Origin: Puffinus mauretanicus
Lineage: Eukaryota > Chordata > Aves > Procellariiformes > Procellariidae
DNA: 64,000 nt
Assembly (NCBI GenBank): GCA_023333565.1
Contig: JAJKFH010003173.1
Span: 2,046,001 to 2,110,000 of the forward strand
Direction of reading: 5' to 3'
The notes beneath the pieces were generated by a model. It saw only the letters and a list, made by a program, of their open reading frames with translations. It was not told the origin of the DNA and ran no database searches. Made by a program: the position numbers and the translations under genes. Shown one piece after another: positions 57,221-64,000 of the stretch (its first letter is position 1; each line of letters opens with the position of its first letter).

Positions 57221-58789
57221 CTGCAGGAGAGGAGAGAAAACAACCCCTGTCACGGCATCGCCCCACTTTGGCACACACAGCTCTGGCGGACAGTGCCCAC
57301 GCTAACACCGAACCAAAACGCGAAGCTGAAGGCATTAAAGAGCTTCTGGAGGGCTCTGGGGACCCCACACCAGCCCAAAGGGATCTGCGAAAGGGAACAA
57401 GCCTTGTTGCACTTTATACTCATGGAAAAATATTAAACATTAGTGGCCATTTGATGGCACGCAGGGCCGAGCACAGCGGCTCGGGATGGCTCAGGTACGC
57501 AGCTCCAACAGCATCACCCACGCTGGAGGAAGGTCTCCAATGATCGCTGGCTACCCCTAAAAGTAGCAAGAGGGGCAGAAAGACCCTTCAGAGCAATGGA
57601 GGGAGGAGGGTGCCTGCTGCAGCCAACGCCACGTGCTGCGCAGAGACCCCGACTCTGCGGGCAGCGGGGACGGAGCAGCCTTTTGCTTAGCTAGAAAAGC
57701 CGTGGTTACTTCCAGCCTTGGAGCCTCGGCCGCCGATGTGCTGCCAGGAGCTCTCCGAAACACACTCCAGGAAGGATCAAGAGGGCTTTTGCCTGGGGGA
57801 TTTTCCACGGCCTCCGAGCACAGCACAGACCAGGCTGGCCTCACTTACGGGGGTGAAACTGCAGCTCATGGCCCAGTGCCACCAAATCCAGTCCCTGCTG
57901 GGCAGCAACTGGTTTCCCGCAGGAGATGGGGGCACGCTGTTCCCCCGGGTACCCCTGGGTTTGCCTCTCCCAGGGGGCTGAGACTCCTGTTCCCACAGAG
58001 CACACGGCTTTTCTCATGCCAGCTCCTGGGAATCGGGGCGGACGCTAGCCGCGGCCACAGTGCAGTCATGCAATATGGATGGTGGAACAGATCGTGCTCT
58101 CGATTACAGCCGGGTCAGCCCGGAGCGGTTTCCCCGCAGTCACTGGAATGCCCAGATTTGCATCCATGGGAGATTTTGGCTGGGTGCCCTCCGCAATCCC
58201 CTGTGCGTGGTCGACCGGGGGACAGCGGTGTGGGCAGCAACTTCCAGGATCTGCAAAGGGCTCAGCGGATCCCATATCCCAGATCCCTGGTCCATCAGAG
58301 CTCCCAGACAGCAAGTAAGTGATCTTGGGATGTTGAAAGATCCTCTCGCCCCCGAAGCAGCTTCAGCTACCAGGAACCCAGCAGATCACAAGGCACAAGT
58401 CTGCCCTGTTGCTCTCTGTCTCGATTTTGGAGTTAAGCCGAGCACCCTACCTTTAAGGACGCCAGTCCTGACCCTGCTGACGTTCAGGGGCATTTCACCA
58501 CTGATTTACTGAGGCTGGTTCTCTCCCCAGGGATCCTGGTTCCTGTAACTGCGGTGGTTCCATTTATTCATGCTCAAAAACCAGCGTGAAGCGGGCTCCG
58601 AACTGGGAGCTACTTATAGCCCCAGCGGACACTTGGCAAAAGCCCCAGCTTTTAGAAAAGCGGTGATGTTTGAGACACGACCTCCAGGAGCTGCAGACTG
58701 TGGAGGATTTCATGGCCATACAGAAAGGATTCCTTCTCCTAAAAATCCCAGGCATTAAAGCCACAGGGTCCAAATCCATAAGGGCCTAA

Positions 58790-59180
58790 TTCTCATCACA
58801 CCTGTAATATTGACAAGGAATCAGCAATTAGATCCCGTGTCACTAAGCGCTATAGACAAACCCTTTAATCCTTCTGTTATCCATTCATAATGAAAATTTC
58901 TATCCTTTCGGTTTTTCCCAGGAAATATATAATAAATCTACGGTGCTGAATTGCTACTTCAGGAAATAGTGATTTAAATTTTATTCTATTTATAGAGTCT
59001 CTATGGAAACAGAGACGGCGTTAGATAGGTAATAACTATAAACCCACAGAGTTCTACCATCAAGGGTATGGCACCCCCGGATGCACAGTTAGCCCTTTAG
59101 AAGGTCCAAGTGAAAAGAAACGACGAACTCCCTTCCTTGAGGGTAACAAAAACAAAATAAAAGTGAAGCCAGCAATAAAG
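58790..59180. other. AT-rich block, possible conserved noncoding element
   Basis: About 390 bases are markedly AT-rich in an otherwise GC-rich region, with several TAAT and ATAAT motifs, a GGTAATAACT and a CTATGGAAACAG. Such islands in bird introns are often conserved enhancers. Here that is only a suggestion. Confidence 0.3.
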
Positions 59181-60473
59181 GAGAGGATGTTTTCCCAGCA
59201 CCGGCGTGGAGGTGGAAGCCAGCCGCCCTCAGGGGGCTCTTGGCCCGACGATCTGATAGAAATTCACCTTTTAAAAGAAACTCTCCTCAGGCCCTTTCCA
59301 AGTTTTCCTGAAAGACCCTTTCCTGGGCTCTGCAGGTAGGGCTCCCGGTGGGACGGTAAGAGATCTGCATGGGAAAAAGGGGGAAAGAAAGCAAAAAGAG
59401 GAATCCCAGCTCTGCTGTCCTGGGCTTGAAGCCCCACCAGATCAACGGCTTGCCAAGCTAAAGGCTTGTCTTCGTTAAAGAGTGGTCGGGAGTGGTCACC
59501 ATGAACAAGCCATTCTGCAACGGTTACTGCAGAGAATTTGCTGATGTAAAAACTCTGTTTTCTTATGTTACTCCAGGATATTACTGCACGTCCAAAGCAG
59601 AGGCATTTTTCTGGCACAAAACTACTCGTGGCTCAGAACGGAGCGTCTGCACAGGCTATTTTGGAACAGCCGTTGCTTAATAACTGATGCAATGGATATG
59701 GAGATTAATTTCTCAGTGTAGACAGCTGTAAAACATGAAGACTAATACAAAAATATCTTTATTTCTTTTGCCTTTTTCATTAATGCAGCCAGGGTCTCCT
59801 GCTCGAGGTGGGGACTTGTTTCCGTGGATTTCAAAGCAGCGGCTCCTGCTTCACGTCAGTGGGTCGGTTCTTGCGGCGGGGTCAAGCCCAAGGCACACCG
59901 TCTGGCTGAGCACGGCTCTGGGCTGACCACGGCCGCACTCTCTGCCTTCTTCTTACGTGTTTATCCACTGATGGAAACTAATCGCTAAAATGTGAGAAGC
60001 TAGGAGGGGGCTGCACGAACCCCCCCTTGTCCCCATCCCACTGCCCTGCCTGCACCGAGAGCAGAGTCCCGGCCCTGCGGGGACACCGCGGAGACAAGCC
60101 ACGCCTGGTCAAGAACCAAAAAAAACCCATTTTAACCCAAACCAACATATCTTGCAGGAAGACAGTGACTTGGATGACTTTTGTCTGGGACACTGCTCTT
60201 TGGCAATGTCCCGTGGGAGGGCCAGGCACTGCCCTTGCCCGCTGTGGCAGGGATGTGCATCCCCCCCGCCTCTCGGCCGTGCCGGGCTCTCCAGGGCCGG
60301 TGTTCCTCCCGCTGCCAAACAGCCACACAGCCTGAAACCTCCCAGTTTCTCTGGAAAATGGTTTTCCAGCTCTGCCCCAACATCTAAACCTCTTACTCAG
60401 CTTTCAGACGCACAAGGAGGGGATCTTGTTGCCATGACCTTATAGCACAACCACACGCTGCAAAATCCTGCTC

Positions 60474-60500
60474 AATTATTATTATTATTATTAATTAATT
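60474..60500. repeat. (ATT)n microsatellite
   Basis: Seven ATT units run into TAATTAATT. Simple sequence. Confidence 0.9.
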
Positions 60501-60577
60501 ATATCCCTGGCCTGCCCAGAGGCTCCAGTCAAGACTCTGCAGCCCTCTGGAGGCATTGCACAGGCACAGTGGAAGAC

Positions 60578-60654
60578 CATCCCACCCCATCCCACCCCAT
60601 CCCACCCCATCCCATCCCATCCCATCCCATCCCATCCCATCCCATCCCATCCCA
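60578..60654. repeat. (CCCAT)n pentanucleotide array
   Basis: About fifteen 5-base units. The left part alternates CCCAC and CCCAT and the right part is pure CCCAT. On the minus strand it reads GGGATGGGAT and encodes a spurious DGMGW repeat. Confidence 0.95.
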
Positions 60655-62274
60655 CAGCACTCCATAATTTAAGGTGCGGGGGGGAACCATTCCTCCAGTG
60701 GCCAGAGACAGGGAATGAGCCACTGAGCAGCTCGCAGCCCTGCAAACAGCAGCAGGACCCCCGGGAGGTCCAGCTCACCCCCGCATGGAATTTCGAGTCC
60801 TCCTGCTGCTTTCTCCAGCTGATCCTCCTGCGGGTCCCCAGCAAGGGTGTCCTACCACCGTCCTGCACCCCATTGCCAGCAGCCAGGCTGCAGGCTGGGG
60901 GCTGAGTTGTCCCCGTGGGGTGGCAGCCAGCCCAGCTGCCCCTCACATCCCTATCTCACACCAGCATCCCGAGCCCCCGTTCTGCCGCTCCTCCCACTGC
61001 CACAAACCCCAAGGAAAACATATAGATGTTCTAAAATGGAAAATAAAGGACTCCCCCACACACGCTTCTCCTCCCGGGGACAGGATGAGAGAACAAACAT
61101 GTGACAAACGTTAGTCATGTTGTTTAATGCACTACCAAAACGCTACAGTGACACGCAGCTCCTTAAACACTCTCCAGAACATCTGCGGGGCCGGCACCGA
61201 CTGCCCAGGTGTGGCTCCGGCCGGGGGGGCTGCGGACCCCCGCGAGCTCCCAACCTCAGCTGGCATTTGCAGGGCGAGAGAGGAGCCAGATGTGCTCCCG
61301 GGGGAATAACACAGCGAGTGGCAGCCCACGACCGCTTCTCCCACGGCTGTCACCTCTGCATCTCCTGAATTGACTGCGGGGATGCTGAGCGCTGAAATTC
61401 GGTGGGGAGCAAGGATGGGGACCCTGGGGGGTCAGATCGGGGGGGAGCTGGGACTATAAGCAGCTGGGGACGGAGCGCTTGGCCTCAGCGCTTGGCCCAC
61501 ACCAACACGAGCGTGTGTCTGCTGGGACGCACCGTGCAGCTCCCGGGAGGGCAGCGCGCCCCGGCCTCGGCTCTCGCCCCTCCTGGCACAAACCCTGGGG
61601 AACCACGCAGTCCTTCTGGCTGCGCCCTGCCCGGGGGGATGCTCTCCTCTCCCCCGGGGGCTGGGGGTCCCAGCGTGCAGCTCTGCAGCGGTGAGAGCGG
61701 GGACCCGCCGGGGTGCCTGCCAGCAGCCCGAGAGCTTTTGATGAGCGATGCCCCGGGGAGATGATGGATGCGACCGCTCCAGGGACCGCGCTGCTCCTGC
61801 TCGAGCTGCTTGACAACAGCTCCATCCCACTAACCGCAGGGGAGCCGGCTCACCTTGGCAGTGTCCTTTCAAGACCAAAATATGCCTGGAAAATTGTTCG
61901 TGCGAGGGATTAAATATAAATGTACCTGAGGGTTTAGAATAGGGGCTGGCGACCTTTACGGAGAGGAGGAATCCTCCGCATCCTCCCTGCAGCGAGCAGC
62001 CTGCACAGGCACCGCCATGGGGGGGCCTCTGAACCCCATCAGGGCATCTCCACTCCCAGACCCATCCCCTCCCAGCGAGGGACCTTCGAACAAATTAAAC
62101 TAGCTGATGGGTTTGACCTGCTATGAGGAAATGAAGGCTAATGCTTCACCCCATCCCCTCCAGCCACCGCCGTCCCAACCCCATTGCTCAGGGCAGGACC
62201 TGTGCTGGGGGCTGCACGCCCCGTGGCGGGACCTCCCCTTGTCCTTCATCTCCCTCCTCCCCAGGAGATGTTCC

Positions 62275-62365
62275 CCAGCTCCCGGAGAGGTTTCCCAGCT
62301 CCAGGAGAGGTTTCTTAGCTCCAGGAGAGGTTCCCCAACTCCAGGAGAGGCTCCCCAGCTCCAGA
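62275..62365 (+). repeat. 20-bp tandem repeat
   Basis: Four to five units of CAGCTCCAGGAGAGGTTTCC in exact 20-base register with a few substitutions (CCAGCTCCCGGAGAGG, TTAGCTCCAGGAGAGG, CCAACTCCAGGAGAGG, CCAGCTCCAGAAAG). Confidence 0.9.
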
Positions 62366-64000
62366 AAGCCCAGGGGAAGCTTTCTGTCCATGGATGCGGG
62401 GTTTGGATCAGGCCCTGGGAAGAGGGAAGGGCTCAGGCCAGTGCCTCTGGACTCCTGCTGCTCTTGGCTTTCGGGTTGAAAGGAGGGAAAGGCGGGAGCC
62501 ATGAAGACAGAGATCGTGAAACTGGAGATGGAAATGATGTCAGGCTTCAACTTTCAGCCCTTGGCCAGATCAGCCCATTTGGGAAAATAGAGAGACCCAG
62601 GGAAAACACTCAGCTCTGAGATGCTCGGGGAAAGTGGGAGTGGGACCAAGCGGTGAACGCCTTGGTGGTGGGATGCCCCGGACACCCCGGCAGCTGCGAG
62701 AGGCTGGATGTCTCCTTCTGCAGTGTTTTGTATGGATCCAGTCACTCTGCTGCAGAGCGCAGAAATCCCTGCCACCCAACGTATTTTTGAGCAGAACTAT
62801 GTGTCATGCATCTGCTTTGCTCCTTGCCAGAACTTTTTTTTTTGATCTTTTCCCCTAATGGAGCCCTCGCTCTCGGCAAAGGAGCTGGAGTCGGGGCTGG
62901 GGATCGGAGAGCTGCCGCGGATCTGCCGGGGTTAGGGGATGGAGGTGACACAAGGCAGTCTGTTGTTTCCAGGTTGCCAGCTCAAATCCATCTTTGGCTG
63001 GCAGCAAACAAAAGTTTACATCTGGTGTTTGTTCACTGTCCGCGGGGAGATGAATCTGTGGGTCTTGGCGTGTGGCACCAGGCCAGCCTGGGGACAGCAG
63101 AGGGGCCAAGGACCAGCTTGTTTGATCCCACCCACCATGGCGAATGCAGAGCAGGGAGAGCAGCTCCCAAAGAGGTTTGGAGCAGGAAAACTTTAAGATT
63201 ATATTAACGATGCCACTAACTGTAGCAACAGGAGGTAAAGTGGCTGAATCGGTGGTGTCTGTGGCAGGGCCAGGCAGAGCACCCAGCTCTGCCGCGGAAG
63301 CTGTGGGCAGCACCGAGACGCAATTTTTCATGTGTTCTGCCTGGCCGAAGCAAGTTTGAGGATTCACTCCATGCAGGAAATTAATTGCTGAGCTACAAAT
63401 GCGTTAAAGGCGAGCATCGCGAAGCAAACCTGCATTAGGGTATCATACGCGCATCGATAAAATCAATGGGCATTTGGCCACTGCTGTTGCTGCGAGCTGG
63501 ACCGGGCTGCAGACCAGGCTGAGCTCCAGCCCTGGACGCGCCGACCAACGTTTGGCCTGGTGACCATCCCCATCGTAAGCTGCGGCTCCTTTTGCCCCAC
63601 GCTCCCCCCCCTTTCTGACTCACTGTGCGGGTGAAAAGGGCCCCGGGTGGGATGGAGAGAGGCTGGGGGATGATGCGGATGAGAAGCACCACCTTGGCCA
63701 AGCCAAGTCGAGCCTCCCTGAGGTAAGGGTGTCCCACCCCACCAAGCCTTGCGTGGCCCTGAGCACCACATCCCCATGGATTGGCCTTCCTCTGGCACGG
63801 GGATCTCCCCTCCAGCTGTTTTTAGGGCAGCAGCAGCAGTTGTACATCACATGAGCAAAGCCAAAACGGCCTCAGGAGCAGGAGCTGCTGCTCGGACATC
63901 GAGGAAAAGGCACCGTGTGTCGCAGCAAGCAGCGTCCTGCAACCATGGGGCCTCTTGTGCTTAAAGCAGCCGAGTTCTCCTACGGGAACGGGGGTTTTTA

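Larger units (their letters stand above)
57221..64000 (-). other. TMCC2: TMCC2 5' intron or upstream region
   Basis: This is upstream of the first visible TMCC2 exon on the minus strand, whose acceptor is CTCTCCTGCAG at about 57231-57221. I searched by eye for an exon beginning like the family N-terminus (MKRCRSDE) and found none, so the canonical first exon is probably outside the window. The region holds simple repeats and an AT-rich block. No other gene was recognised. Confidence 0.6.

Overview
This is vertebrate nuclear DNA, most likely from a bird. It is intron-rich and GC-rich, has CpG-island promoters, compact introns and few interspersed repeats. The recognisable repeats are mostly old, degraded amniote MIR/L2-like fragments. 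I saw no bacterial, viral or CRISPR content.

Three protein-coding genes are supported, in the order KLHDC8A (+), NUAK2 (+), TMCC2 (-). This is the mammalian 1q32.1 arrangement, read in the opposite orientation. KLHDC8A (867-3459) is represented only by its last four coding exons. About 125 N-terminal residues are encoded upstream of the window. NUAK2 (15462-26249) is complete from ATG to stop in seven coding exons, with a CpG-island promoter and a 3' UTR of about 0.9 kb. Its exon 6 lacks one base relative to the kinase reading frame. TMCC2 (57220-39467, minus strand) is represented by four coding exons shared by its longer isoform. The exon with the canonical start is not visible and is probably beyond base 64000.

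Region by region: 1-866 is KLHDC8A intron; 867-3459 is KLHDC8A; 3460 to about 4570 is its probable 3' UTR; 4571-15100 is intergenic with an orphan CpG island at about 4780-5110. The stretch 15100-27165 is NUAK2. The stretch 27165 to about 38420 lies between the two convergent genes and holds a second orphan CpG-rich block at about 36765-37020. About 38420-39466 is probable TMCC2 3' UTR, 39467-57220 is the TMCC2 body, and 57221-64000 is TMCC2 5' intron or upstream sequence.

The observations most worth following up are: (1) the single-base lesion in NUAK2 exon 6, at the invariant kinase subdomain IX Asp-x-Trp-Ser motif; (2) two separate candidate alternative first exons of TMCC2, at about 49.8 kb and 53.3 kb, each ending in a strong splice donor in phase 0, the phase required by the common exon at 41718; and (3) two orphan CpG islands with splice signals that could start unannotated transcripts. 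The three genes do not form a pathway: NUAK2 is an LKB1-activated AMPK-related kinase, TMCC2 is an ER membrane coiled-coil protein, and KLHDC8A is a kelch-repeat protein.
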